Assembly (NCBI RefSeq): GCF_027497195.1
Contig: NZ_CP114905.1
Location: forward strand, 1,054,001 to 1,118,000
Origin: Streptomyces sp. WMMC500
GTDB taxonomy: Bacteria; Actinomycetota; Actinomycetes; Streptomycetales; Streptomycetaceae
Length of the DNA: 64,000 nt
Direction: 5' to 3'
The translations under genes and the position numbers were made by a program. Position 1 is the stretch's first letter. Each line of letters starts with the position of its first letter. Shown here in pieces: positions 41,946-51,114 of this stretch. The notes beneath the pieces were generated by a model. That model saw only the letters and a list, made by a program, of their open reading frames with translations, ran no database searches and was not told the origin of the DNA.

Positions 41946-44404
41946 GCGGGCTCCACGCAGAAGAGCGCGGCGCGCACGGCGGCGACGGCGGGGTCGTCCC
42001 CGTCCGGCGTCCCGGGCGCCGCGGGCGCGGGCCAGCCGCGCACGGCGATGGTCGCGCGCTCGCCGGGCAGCAGCGTCAGCAGACCCCGGTCGGCCGTGGC
42101 GGCGGGGTCGAGCCGGTCGGGCTGCAGCAGCAGGTCGCGTACGAAGGTGTGGGCGGTGACCACGACGTCGACCCTATCCGGGTCCGCGGCCCCGGCACGC
42201 ACCACCGCCACGCCGAACTCCGGGCGGGGGTACGCGAAGTCCTTGTCCCGCACCGGAAAGTGCAGCGCGCGCAGCCCGTCGGCCTCGGCGACCAGCAGTT
42301 CCTTCGCGGACGCGGCGGACGGCAGCAGCCCGTCGGGCACCGGCACGACGGCGACGGCCCGCGGCCCGGCGGCGAACGGCACCTCCGCCCGCGCGACCAC
42401 GCCGCCGTCGACCGCGGTGCGGCGCAGCGCCAGGGTGCCGGACCAGAGCTCCGCGCCCTGGTTGACGACGGCCACCGCCGGGCCGCCCGCGTCCTGGCGT
42501 ACGGTCAGCAGGCGGTCGGCGTAGAGCCGGCGCAGCTCGTGGTACAGCGGCTTCAGGCGGCCGTCGCCGTCGACGGCGGACCAGGAGGTGACCGGCCAGC
42601 AGTCGTTCAACTGCCAGACGACCGTGCCCGCGCACACCGGCCAGTGGGACCGCCAGTGCTCGACGCCGGCGGCGATCGCCCGCGCCTGGTTGACCTGCAT
42701 CAGGTAGTGCCAGCGGGCGAAGTCGGCGGTCCCGTCCGGGACGTCGAAGTGGCGGGCGAGGCCGCGCTCCAGCTTGCCGTTGCCGTCGTCGGCCTTCTGG
42801 TGGTGGAGCATGGCCGGCGAGGCCGCGGCGAGCTGCGGGCCCTCACCCAGCGCGCGGCGCAGCGTGGCCCAGGCGGGGGGCGCCTGCCAGCCGAACTCGG
42901 CGACGAAGCGCGGGACGCCGGCGCGGTACTCGGTGTAGTCGGCGCGGTTCCACACCTCCCAGTCGTGGTGGACGCCGTGCGCGGGGTCGTTCGGGTGGTG
43001 CGCCCAGGAACCGGACCAGGGGCTGCCCGGCCAGTACGGGCGGACGGGGTCCAGCTCGGCGACGACCCGCGGGAGCACGCCGAGGTAGTAGCCCTCGCCC
43101 CAGGAGGCACCGGCGAGTTCCTCCTCCCACTCCCAGTCGCGAAAGCCCCACAGGTTCTCGTTGTTGCCGCACCAGAGCACCAGCGACGGGTGCGGCATGA
43201 GGCGGACGACGTTGTCGCGGGCCTCCTCCTCGACCTCGCCGCGCAGCGGCTGGTCCTCGGGGTAGGCGGCGCAGGCGAAGGGGAAGTCCTGCCAGACCAT
43301 GAGGCCGAGTTCGTCGCAGGCGGCGTAGAAGTCGTCGCTCTCGTAGATGCCGCCGCCCCAGACGCGTACGAGGTCGACGCCCGCGTCCGCCGCCTGCCGC
43401 AGCCGCTCGCGGTAGCGGGCGGGGGTGATGCGGGCGGGCAGGGCGTCGTCGGGGATCCAGTTGACGCCGCGGGCGAAGAGGGGTTCGCCGTTGACGACGA
43501 GGGTGAAGCGGGAGCCGTGGGGGTCGGCGGCGGTGTCGAGGCGGACGGTGCGGAAGCCGACGCGGCGGGTCCAGGAGTCCAGGGGCGGGCCCGCGGCGGT
43601 GGCACCGTCGTGCAGGGTGACCTCCAGCGCGTAGAGTGGCTGGCCGCCGTAGCCGCGCGGCCACCACAGCTCGGGGCGGGCAAGCGTGAGTGGGACCACC
43701 CCCTCCGTGCCCTCCAGCACCGCCGTCGCCTCGGCGTCGCCGACCCGCGCGCGGACGGTGAGCGGGCGCCGCGCGCCGGCGGCGGTGCGCTCGACGTCCA
43801 GACGCACCTCGACGCGGCCGGTGCCGTCGGCGTCGACCGTCACCAGCGGACGGACCCGGGCCAGCCGCGCGGTGCTCCAGTGCTCCAGCCGCGCCGGGCG
43901 CCAGATGCCGGCGGTGACCAGCGTCGGGCCCCAGTCCCAGCCGAAGGAGCAGGCCATCTTGCGGATGAACGGGAAGGGTTCGGGATAGGCGTTGGGCCGG
44001 TCGCCCGTCCGGGCGCGTACCGCCTCGGCCTCGGTGTAGGCGGAGGTGAAGGCCACGGCGAGAGGGCCGGAGCGGCCGGTGACGTCGAAGCGGTAGCGGC
44101 GGTGCATGTTACGGGTGGTGCCGAGCGGTTCGCCGGCGAGCCGGAGCGCGGCGGCGGTGTCGAGGCCGTCGAAGACGAGGTCGGTGCGTTCGTGCGGGCC
44201 GTCGTAGGGCGCGATCTCCGTCTCGTACGTCCAGTCCCGCCGGCCGACCCAGGCGACGTCCGTCTCGTGGGTGCCGAGGTACGGGTCGGGGATGACGCCG
44301 GCGGCGAGCAGGTCCGTGTGGACGCAGCCCGGCACCTGCGCGGGCAACCGGTCCCCGTCGTGCCGCAGGGTCCAGCCCTCGGAGAGCGGGGTGACGTCCT
44401 TCAT
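41942..44404 (-). CDS. GH2 beta-mannosidase / exo-beta-glycosidase
   Basis: 820 residues from ATG at 44402-44404; codons upstream look non-coding. GH2 architecture: sugar-binding domain (residues ~1-180), Ig-like domain, then TIM barrel with RVWGGGIYESDDFY, WQDFPFACAAYP and LWCGNNENLWG (acid/base Glu near residue 410), and VAEFGWQAPP (nucleophile Glu near residue 510). LWCGNNEN is characteristic of beta-mannosidases. No signal peptide, so it acts on imported mannosides, possibly chitosan- or N-glycan-derived. It is divergent from the ABC importer. Confidence 0.87.
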   Translation of the reverse strand: MKDVTPLSEGWTLRHDGDRLPAQVPGCVHTDLLAAGVIPDPYLGTHETDVAWVGRRDWTYETEIAPYDGPHERTDLVFDGLDTAAALRLAGEPLGTTRNMHRRYRFDVTGRSGPLAVAFTSAYTEAEAVRARTGDRPNAYPEPFPFIRKMACSFGWDWGPTLVTAGIWRPARLEHWSTARLARVRPLVTVDADGTGRVEVRLDVERTAAGARRPLTVRARVGDAEATAVLEGTEGVVPLTLARPELWWPRGYGGQPLYALEVTLHDGATAAGPPLDSWTRRVGFRTVRLDTAADPHGSRFTLVVNGEPLFARGVNWIPDDALPARITPARYRERLRQAADAGVDLVRVWGGGIYESDDFYAACDELGLMVWQDFPFACAAYPEDQPLRGEVEEEARDNVVRLMPHPSLVLWCGNNENLWGFRDWEWEEELAGASWGEGYYLGVLPRVVAELDPVRPYWPGSPWSGSWAHHPNDPAHGVHHDWEVWNRADYTEYRAGVPRFVAEFGWQAPPAWATLRRALGEGPQLAAASPAMLHHQKADDGNGKLERGLARHFDVPDGTADFARWHYLMQVNQARAIAAGVEHWRSHWPVCAGTVVWQLNDCWPVTSWSAVDGDGRLKPLYHELRRLYADRLLTVRQDAGGPAVAVVNQGAELWSGTLALRRTAVDGGVVARAEVPFAAGPRAVAVVPVPDGLLPSAASAKELLVAEADGLRALHFPVRDKDFAYPRPEFGVAVVRAGAADPDRVDVVVTAHTFVRDLLLQPDRLDPAATADRGLLTLLPGERATIAVRGWPAPAAPGTPDGDDPAVAAVRAALFCVEPA

Positions 44405-44461
44405 GGGTGCTCCAATCTCGGGTCTCGCGCCAAGGTAACCGCCTCTCAGGACCCCTGTCCA

Positions 44462-44474
44462 TAAACCGGTCAAG
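44462..44474. promoter_or_regulatory. Candidate LacI operator, mannoside locus site 1
   Basis: TAAACCGGTCAAG, 58 bp upstream of the beta-mannosidase start. Its reverse complement matches site 2 across CTYGACCGGTTWA. Confidence 0.55.
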
Positions 44475-44548
44475 TTCTTTCTGCGTCGGAGAGGTTGACG
44501 TCATCGCCGCTCTGAGGGAAGGTTCCTCGTCAAGAAAAGGGGCCTCGA

Positions 44549-44561
44549 CTCGACCGGTTAA
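44549..44561. promoter_or_regulatory. Candidate LacI operator, mannoside locus site 2
   Basis: CTCGACCGGTTAA, 38 bp upstream of the binding-protein start and inverted relative to site 1, with the centres 88 bp apart. The central CCGG fits the CG-centred dyads typical of LacI-family sites. Confidence 0.55.
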
Positions 44562-44598
44562 GTATCACGGGCCGGCTCAGCGAACGGAGATGGTGGAG

Positions 44599-45918
44599 AT
44601 GAAGGGAAGGGCGCTCGCCGGTGCGCTGCTGGCCGCCGCGCTCGCGACGACCGCCGCCTGCACGGGCAGCGGGGCCTCGTCGGAGAAGGAGGAGGCGAAG
44701 GCGGTCGACGACCCGGACAAGGTGTCCGGCACGATCGAGGTCATCACCCATCGCACCGACCTCGTCGAGGACGGCACGATGGACGAGTACGCGGCCGAGT
44801 TCCGCAGGACGTACCCCAACGTCAAGGTGGAGTTCGACGGGGTCACCGACTACGAGGGCGAAGTCAAGACCCGGATGAACTCGGACGACTACGGCGACGT
44901 CCTCATGATCCCGGGCACGGTGAAGAAGAACGACTACCCCCGCTTCTTCGCCTCGCTGGGCAAGCAGTCCGCACGTAGCGAGAAGTTCCGCTTCACCGAC
45001 TACTCCACGGTCGACGGCGAGGTCTACGGGGTCAGCATCTACGGCAGCGTCCCCGGCTTCGTCTACAACAAGCGCGTCTGGGAGCAGGCCGGCGTCACCG
45101 AATGGCCCACCACGCCGGCCGAGTTCCTCGACGACCTCAAGGCCGTCAAGGACGAGACCGACGCCGTCCCGTACTACACCAACTTCAAGGACGGCTGGCC
45201 GCTGGCCCAGTGGTGGCCCGCCCACTCCGCCGCCACCTGCGACGAACAGGCGGACGTCAAGGCCGTCGGGGGCGACCCCTTCGCCGAGGGCGGCACGGTA
45301 CGCACCGTGGACACCCTCCTGTACGACATCGTGGACCGGGGCCTGGCGGAGAAGGACCCGACCACCACCAACTGGGAGGGCTCCAAGCCGAAGATCGCCA
45401 AGGGCGAGATCGCCACGATGTTCCTGGGCTCCTGGGCCGTCGTCCAGATGCGCGACGCCGCCGAGCAGGCCGGCACGGACCCGGACGACATCGGCTTCAT
45501 GCCCTTCCCGCACCAGGTCGACGGCGCCTTCTGCGCCGGCCTCTCCCCCGACTACCAGCAGGCCGTGAGCATCCACTCCGCGCACAAGGAGGCCGCGCGC
45601 GCCTGGGTCGACTGGTTCGCGGAGAAGTCCGGCTACCCCGAGGACAACCTGAACGTCTCCACCCTGCGCGACGCCCCGCTGCCCGACGTGCTCGCCGAGT
45701 ACGAGGAGCAGAACGTGCGGCTCATGGAGCTGGACCAGTCGAAGGGCGCGGAGCTGAAGGAGCTGGACGACGCCTCGGAGGTCGGCATCGACGACCCCGA
45801 CTACCGCCAGGAGCTGGTCGACATCGCCCGCGGCGCCAAGGACGGCAGCCCGGACGACCTCTTCGCGGACCTCTCCGAGCGCTGGACCGGAGCCGCGGCG
45901 GAGCTGGGTTACCGGTGA
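44599..45918 (+). CDS. Sugar ABC transporter substrate-binding lipoprotein (mannoside locus)
   Basis: 439 residues from ATG at 44599, with GGAG nine bases upstream; ATG at 44590 is an alternative with no spacing. The lipobox is ATTAACTG (Cys ~21). The mature protein is a family 1 solute-binding fold: TYPNVKVEFDGVTDYEGEV, GVSIYGSVPGFVYNK, and FLGSWAVVQM in the hinge. The divergent beta-mannosidase makes a beta-mannoside the likely ligand. Two permeases follow; no ATPase. Confidence 0.87.
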   Translation: MKGRALAGALLAAALATTAACTGSGASSEKEEAKAVDDPDKVSGTIEVITHRTDLVEDGTMDEYAAEFRRTYPNVKVEFDGVTDYEGEVKTRMNSDDYGDVLMIPGTVKKNDYPRFFASLGKQSARSEKFRFTDYSTVDGEVYGVSIYGSVPGFVYNKRVWEQAGVTEWPTTPAEFLDDLKAVKDETDAVPYYTNFKDGWPLAQWWPAHSAATCDEQADVKAVGGDPFAEGGTVRTVDTLLYDIVDRGLAEKDPTTTNWEGSKPKIAKGEIATMFLGSWAVVQMRDAAEQAGTDPDDIGFMPFPHQVDGAFCAGLSPDYQQAVSIHSAHKEAARAWVDWFAEKSGYPEDNLNVSTLRDAPLPDVLAEYEEQNVRLMELDQSKGAELKELDDASEVGIDDPDYRQELVDIARGAKDGSPDDLFADLSERWTGAAAELGYR

Positions 45919-46799
45919 GTGCCCTGAGGCGCCGGCTGCGGGGCGGCGTGGTGCCGTGGCTGTTCCTCGCCGCCCCGCTGGCGCTGCTGATCACGTTCAC
46001 GTACGCGCCCGTCGCCAACATGGTCGCGTACAGCTTCACCGACTGGGACGGGCTGAGCCCGGAGCTGAACTACGTCGGCACGGAGAACTACTCCGACCTC
46101 TTCACCCGCTCCGAGCTGTTCGAGGTCTTCTTCGTCAGCGGCTACTACCTCGCCGCCTCGGCGGTGCAGATCGTGCTGGCGCTGTACTTCGCGACCGTGC
46201 TCAGCTTCCACGTCCGCTTCCGCAACCTCTTCAAGGGCATCCTGTTCTTCCCGTACCTGGTGAACGGCGTCGCCATCGGCTTCGTCTTCCTCTACTTCTT
46301 CCAGGACGGCGGCACCCTCGACGCGCTCGTCGGCCTCTTCGGCGACGAACCCGACCGCGCCTGGCTCGGCGACTCCACCTCCGCCAACGCCTCGCTGGCC
46401 GGGGTGTCCGTCTGGCGCTTCATGGGCCTGAACTTCGTGCTGTTCCTCGGCGCGATCCAGTCCATCCCCGGCGAGCTGTACGAGGCGGCCGAGCTGGACG
46501 GCGCCAACCGCTGGCAGCAGTTCCGGCACATCATCGCGCCCGGCATCCGGCCGGTGATCAGCCTCAGCGTGATCCTGGCCGTCTCCGGCTCGCTGGCGGT
46601 CTTCGAGATCCCGTACATCATGACGGGCGGCGCGACCGGCACCGAGACGTTCGTGATCCAGACGGTGGACCTGGCGTTCACGTTCAACAAGACCGGGCTG
46701 GCCTCGGCGGCGGCCGTGGTGCTGCTGCTGATCGTGCTCGCGGTGACCTGGGTGCAGCGGACGCTCGTACCGGACGAGAAGGCGGGTGACCTGGTATGA
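45915..46799 (+). CDS. ABC sugar permease, MalF type (mannoside locus)
   Basis: 294 residues, GTG start overlapping the binding-protein stop. Six membrane segments and the EAA loop GELYEAAELDGANRW (near residue 195). It overlaps the second permease gene by 4 bp. Confidence 0.87.
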   Translation: MSALRRRLRGGVVPWLFLAAPLALLITFTYAPVANMVAYSFTDWDGLSPELNYVGTENYSDLFTRSELFEVFFVSGYYLAASAVQIVLALYFATVLSFHVRFRNLFKGILFFPYLVNGVAIGFVFLYFFQDGGTLDALVGLFGDEPDRAWLGDSTSANASLAGVSVWRFMGLNFVLFLGAIQSIPGELYEAAELDGANRWQQFRHIIAPGIRPVISLSVILAVSGSLAVFEIPYIMTGGATGTETFVIQTVDLAFTFNKTGLASAAAVVLLLIVLAVTWVQRTLVPDEKAGDLV

Positions 46800-47627
46800 G
46801 AGCGGCCGTCGTCACACGCACGCTGACGTATCTGTCGCTGGTCGGGGCCGCCGCGGTGGTGGTGCTGCCGCTGCTGGTGGTCTTCCTCACCTCGCTGAAG
46901 ACCCCGGAGGAGATGGCCGGCGACGGCGGGGCGCTCTCGCTCCCCGGCAACCTGCTCAACTTCGACAACTACGCGACCGCCTTCGAGGACGGCCGGATGC
47001 TCTCGGCCTTCGCCAACACCGCCGTCATCCTCCTCTGCGCGATCGCCGGCACCGTCGTCATCGGCTCGATGACGGCGTACGCCATCGACCGCTTCCGGTT
47101 CCGGTTCCGGAAGCTGGTCGTGGGGCTCTTCCTGGTCGCGGCGATGGTGCCCGGGGTGACCACCCAGGTGGCGACCTTCCAGATCGTCGACAGCTTCGGG
47201 CTGGTCAACAGCCGGCTCGCACCCATCGTGCTCTACATGGGCACCGACATCGTCTCGATCTACATCTTCCTGCAGTTCATCCGGTCCATCCCGGTCTCGC
47301 TCGACGAGTCCGCCCGGCTGGAGGGCGCCAACTCCTTCACGATCTACCGAAAGATCATCTTCCCGCTGCTCAAGCCGGCGATCGCGACGGTCGTCATCGT
47401 CAAGGGCGTCACGGTCTACAACGACTTCTACATCCCCTTTCCTGTACATGCCCTCCGACGACCTCGGGACGATGTCCACCGCCCTGTTCCGCTTCAAGGG
47501 CCCGTACGGGGCGCACTGGGAGACGATCTCGGCGGGCACGATCCTGGTCATCCTGCCGACCCTCGCCGTCTTCCTGTTCCTCCAGCGCTACATCTACAAC
47601 GGCTTCATGAGGGGGGCGACGAAGTGA
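46796..47627 (+). pseudogene. ABC sugar permease, MalG type, broken by a +1 frameshift
   Basis: The frame reads as a normal MalG-type permease, with the EAA loop SLDESARLEGANSF, up to DFYIPF near 47438. There the sequence CCCCTTTCCTG has one base more than needed: removing a T gives DFYIPFLYMPSDDL and continues as a normal permease C-terminus (LFRFKGPYGAHWE, then ILPTLAVFLFLQRYIYNGFM) to a stop at 47625-47627, a 276-residue protein of standard length. As given, translation runs on to 47650 with a nonsense tail. It may be a sequencing error at a C/T run or a real inactivation. Confidence 0.85.
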
Positions 47628-47855
47628 GCCGGGCCGGCCCCCGCCGATGAGTCCGGCCGGTCAGGACGACCCGCCCGCACGCCGGGGGGCAGGACCCGGG
47701 ACGGACGTCCGCCCCGGGTCCACCGGTCGGTGGACCGGGGGTTCCACCGGATGCCGCTGCCGCCCGGGGGGCGCCGGCGGCCAGCATCGACGGCATGGCC
47801 CGCGGCCCGCGGCCACACGTCCTCGCCGACGTCACTGCAGCCGAAAGGCAGTCCG

Positions 47856-49367
47856 GTGTCCCGTATCCGACACGCCCTGCTCCTCGCCCTGTCCGTCGCC
47901 GCCGTCACCGCCGTCACCGCACCCGGGGCGCCCGCCGCCCCCGCGGGCGCCCCAGAAGGGCGGCGGGCGCCCGCCCTGTCCTGGGAGCCCTGCGCCCGGC
48001 CCGGCGGGCCCGCCGGCATGGAGTGCGCCGAGCTGGCCGTGCCGCTCGACTACGCGGATCCCGGCGGCCCGCGGCTCACCCTCGCCGTCTCCCGGCTGCG
48101 CAGCGAGGACCCCGCGGCGCGGCGCGGGACCCTGCTCGTCGTGCCGGGCGGGCCCGGCAGCTCCGGCGTGCAGCGGCTCGCCGAGAAGGGGGCGGCCCTG
48201 CGCGCCGAGACGGCCGGCGCGTACGACCTCGTCGGCTTCGACCCGCGGGGCGTGGGCGGCAGCACGCGGGCCGGCTGCGGACTCGCCGCGGACGACCGCC
48301 ACCTGGTGAACGTCCGCCCCTGGCCGGGACCGGACGGCGGCATCGGCGCGAACGCCGCCCGCTCCGCGCGCGTCGCCGAGAGCTGCGCCCGCGCCGGCGG
48401 CGCGGTGCTCGCCAGCTTCTCCACCGCCAACGAGGTGCGGGACATGGAGCGGCTGCGACAGGCACTCGGCGAGGAGCGGCTCTCCGTGTGGGCGACGTCG
48501 TACGGCAGCTACGTGAGCGCCGTCTACGCCCAGCGGTATCCCCACCGCACCGACCGCTGGGTGCTGGACGGCAGCGGCGACCCGGACCCCGAGCGGGTCG
48601 GGCGCGGCTGGATGGCGAACTTCGCCGCCGGCGCGGAGGACCGCTTCCCCGACTTCGCCGCCTGGGCCGCCGACCCCGCCCGGGAGGCCGAGGGGCTGCG
48701 GCTGGCGGAGCGGCCCGAGGACGTCCGGCCGCTCTTCCTGCGCCTGGCCGCGAAGCTGGACCGCGAGCCGAGGGAGAGCACCACCGCGGGCGTCCCCCTC
48801 ACCGGCAACCGGCTGCGGCAGGCGATGCACACCGCCCTGTACGCCGACGCGGGCTTCCCGGCGCTGGCCCGGCTGGTCCGGCAGGCGCGGGACCCGCAGA
48901 CCACCCCTGTGCTCACCCCCGACGTGGCCGGCCCGATGAGTGACGAGGACGCGGCCGTGGCCCTCGCCGTCCTGTGCAACGACGTCCGCTGGCCGGCCCC
49001 TTCGGTCTCCGCCCACCAGCGGGCCGTGACCGCCGACCGGGCCCGGCACCCGCTGACCGCGGGCATGCCCGTGAACATCACCCCCTGCTCCTTCTGGAAG
49101 GACACCCCCGACGACGCCCCCACCCGGATCACCGACGAGGGCCCCTCCAACATCCTCATGCTGCAGAACCGGCGCGACCCCGCCACCCCGTACGCCGGCG
49201 CGCTGAAGATGCGCGAAGCCCTCGGCGACCGGGCCCGCCTCGTCACGGTCGACAGCGGCGGCCACGGCTCGTACCTCGCCAACGGCAACCCCTGTGGCGA
49301 CCGCGCGGTCACGGCCTTCCTCACCACCGGCAACCGCCCCGGCACGGACGTGCACTGCGCGGACTGA
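47856..49367 (+). CDS. Secreted alpha/beta hydrolase of the tripeptidyl aminopeptidase (Tap/Slp) family
   Basis: 503 residues from GTG at 47856, behind AAAGG and followed by a Sec signal peptide (RIRHALLLALSVAAVTAVT, cut near residue 27). S33 features: VVPGGPGSSG oxyanion loop, VGFDPRGVGGS, nucleophile elbow WATSYGSY, NRRDPATPY with the acid, and SGGHGSY with the catalytic His in a TAP-like C-terminal domain. Such proteins remove tripeptides from extracellular proteins. It stands alone between the two sugar loci. The 228 bp upstream show nothing clear. Confidence 0.83.
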   Translation: MSRIRHALLLALSVAAVTAVTAPGAPAAPAGAPEGRRAPALSWEPCARPGGPAGMECAELAVPLDYADPGGPRLTLAVSRLRSEDPAARRGTLLVVPGGPGSSGVQRLAEKGAALRAETAGAYDLVGFDPRGVGGSTRAGCGLAADDRHLVNVRPWPGPDGGIGANAARSARVAESCARAGGAVLASFSTANEVRDMERLRQALGEERLSVWATSYGSYVSAVYAQRYPHRTDRWVLDGSGDPDPERVGRGWMANFAAGAEDRFPDFAAWAADPAREAEGLRLAERPEDVRPLFLRLAAKLDREPRESTTAGVPLTGNRLRQAMHTALYADAGFPALARLVRQARDPQTTPVLTPDVAGPMSDEDAAVALAVLCNDVRWPAPSVSAHQRAVTADRARHPLTAGMPVNITPCSFWKDTPDDAPTRITDEGPSNILMLQNRRDPATPYAGALKMREALGDRARLVTVDSGGHGSYLANGNPCGDRAVTAFLTTGNRPGTDVHCAD

Positions 49368-49501
49368 CCTCCGCGGCGCGGCGCCGGCCGGGGCCGCCAG
49401 GCGGGCGACGACCCGGCCGGCCGCCGCAACGCCCGGGCAGGGCGCGGGAGGTGACGTTGCGCCAGTCGTTGACGCGGTGCCGGTTCGATTCTACGGTCTC
49501 G

Positions 49502-49515
49502 TTCGAAGTTGCGAG
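49502..49515. promoter_or_regulatory. Degenerate arabinoxylan box upstream of GH51
   Basis: TTCGAAGTTGCGAG keeps the left half of the TTCGAnWTWTCGAA box and lies exactly 19 bp before the perfect copy. Confidence 0.4.
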
Positions 49516-49520
49516 CGATA

Positions 49521-49534
49521 TTCGAAATTTCGAA
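49521..49534. promoter_or_regulatory. Arabinoxylan-regulon operator upstream of GH51
   Basis: TTCGAAATTTCGAA is a perfect 14-bp palindrome 14 bp before the GH51 start. The same box recurs before the GH43 gene at 58318 and the GH62 gene at 60204. Confidence 0.7.
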
Positions 49535-49548
49535 CCCACGGAGTACGC

Positions 49549-51078
49549 ATGATCCCTGCCGCGGCCACGGCCCGTGTCACGCTCGACTCCGCCTTCGTCG
49601 TCGCCGACGCGAGTCCGCGGCTGTTCGGCTCCTTCGTCGAGCACCTCGGCCGCTGCGTCTACACCGGCATCTACGAGCCCGGCCACCCGGCCGCCGACGG
49701 GACGGGGCTGCGGGGCGACGTGCTCGGGCTGATCCGTGAGCTCGGGGTGACGACCGTCCGCTACCCCGGCGGCAACTTCGTCTCCGGGTACCGGTGGGAG
49801 GACTCGGTGGGGCCGGTGGAGCGGCGGCCGCGGCGGCTCGACCTCGCCTGGCGGTCCACGGAGACGAACCGCTTCGGGCTCGCGGAGTACGTGGCCTTCC
49901 TGCGCAGGCTCGGGCCGCAGGCCGAGCCCATGATGGCCCTCAACCTCGGCACCCGGGGCGTCGCCGAGGCGGTCGAGCTGCTGGAGTACGCCAACCACCC
50001 CGCCGGCACCGCGTTGTCGGAGCGTCGTGCCGCGCACGGCGACGCGGCCCCGTACGGCATCCGCCTGTGGTGCCTCGGCAACGAGCTGGACGGGCCGTGG
50101 CAGACCGGCCACAAGACGGCCGCCGAGTACGGGCGGCTGGCCGCCGAGACCGCCCGCGCCATGCGCCAGTTCGATCCGGGGCTGGAGCTGGTCGCCTGCG
50201 GCAGCTCCAGCCGGGCCATGCCGACGTTCGCCGCGTGGGAGGCGACCGTGCTCGCCGAGACCTACGACCTGGTCGACTACGTCTCCCTGCACGCCTACTA
50301 CGAGGAGACCGACGGCGACCGCGACTCCTTCCTCGCCTCCGCCGCCGACATGGAGTCCTTCATCGAGAGCGTCGTCGCGACCTGCGACCACGTCGGCGCC
50401 CGGCTCAAGTCGGCCAAGCGCATCGGCCTCTCCTTCGACGAGTGGAACGTCTGGTACCAGTCGAGGTTCCGGGCTCAGGCCGAAGAACGCCCCCTCGACT
50501 GGCCCGAGGCCCCGCGCCTCCTGGAGGACAACTACAGCGTCGTCGACGCCGTCGTCTTCGGCTCACTGCTCATCGCCCTGCTGCGGCACGCCGACCGGGT
50601 CGGCGTCGCCTGCCTCGCCCAGTTGGTCAACGTCATCGCGCCGATCATGACCGAACCCGGCGGCCCGGCCTGGCGGCAGACCACCTTCCACCCGTTCGCG
50701 CAGACCGCGCGGTACGCCCGCGGCGGGCAGGTGCTGCACGTCGCCGCGGAGTCACCCACGCACGAGACCGCCAAGCACGGCGAGGTGCCGCTGCTGTACG
50801 CGACGGCCGTCCGCGACCCGGAGTCGGGTGCGGTCACCGTCTTCGCCGTCAACCGCGACCAGCGGCAGCCGCTGGGTCTTGAGGTGCTGCTGCGCGGCCT
50901 CGCGGTCTCCGAGGTGGTGGAGCACAGCGCGCTGGCCGACGCCGACCCGGAGGCACGCAACACCCTCCGGGACCCGGAGCGCGTCGTCCCGCACCCCGTG
51001 ACCGGCGCGACGCTGCGGGACGGCACGCTCAGCGCCGTGCTGGAGCCGCTGTCCTGGAACGTCATCCGCCTCATCTGA
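49549..51078 (+). CDS. GH51 alpha-L-arabinofuranosidase
   Basis: 509 residues, no signal peptide, so intracellular. GH51 motifs: VRYPGGNFVSGYRWED, acid/base Glu179 in CLGNELDGPW, and nucleophile Glu298 in SFDEWNVWY. It releases arabinose from imported arabino- or arabinoxylo-oligosaccharides. It leads an operon with the binding protein and two permeases that follow (36 bp, then overlaps), and its promoter carries the shared palindromic box. Confidence 0.92.
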   Translation: MIPAAATARVTLDSAFVVADASPRLFGSFVEHLGRCVYTGIYEPGHPAADGTGLRGDVLGLIRELGVTTVRYPGGNFVSGYRWEDSVGPVERRPRRLDLAWRSTETNRFGLAEYVAFLRRLGPQAEPMMALNLGTRGVAEAVELLEYANHPAGTALSERRAAHGDAAPYGIRLWCLGNELDGPWQTGHKTAAEYGRLAAETARAMRQFDPGLELVACGSSSRAMPTFAAWEATVLAETYDLVDYVSLHAYYEETDGDRDSFLASAADMESFIESVVATCDHVGARLKSAKRIGLSFDEWNVWYQSRFRAQAEERPLDWPEAPRLLEDNYSVVDAVVFGSLLIALLRHADRVGVACLAQLVNVIAPIMTEPGGPAWRQTTFHPFAQTARYARGGQVLHVAAESPTHETAKHGEVPLLYATAVRDPESGAVTVFAVNRDQRQPLGLEVLLRGLAVSEVVEHSALADADPEARNTLRDPERVVPHPVTGATLRDGTLSAVLEPLSWNVIRLI

Positions 51079-51114
51079 CGGTACGCACCGGACGTACCCG
51101 GGAGGAGCAGGGAC

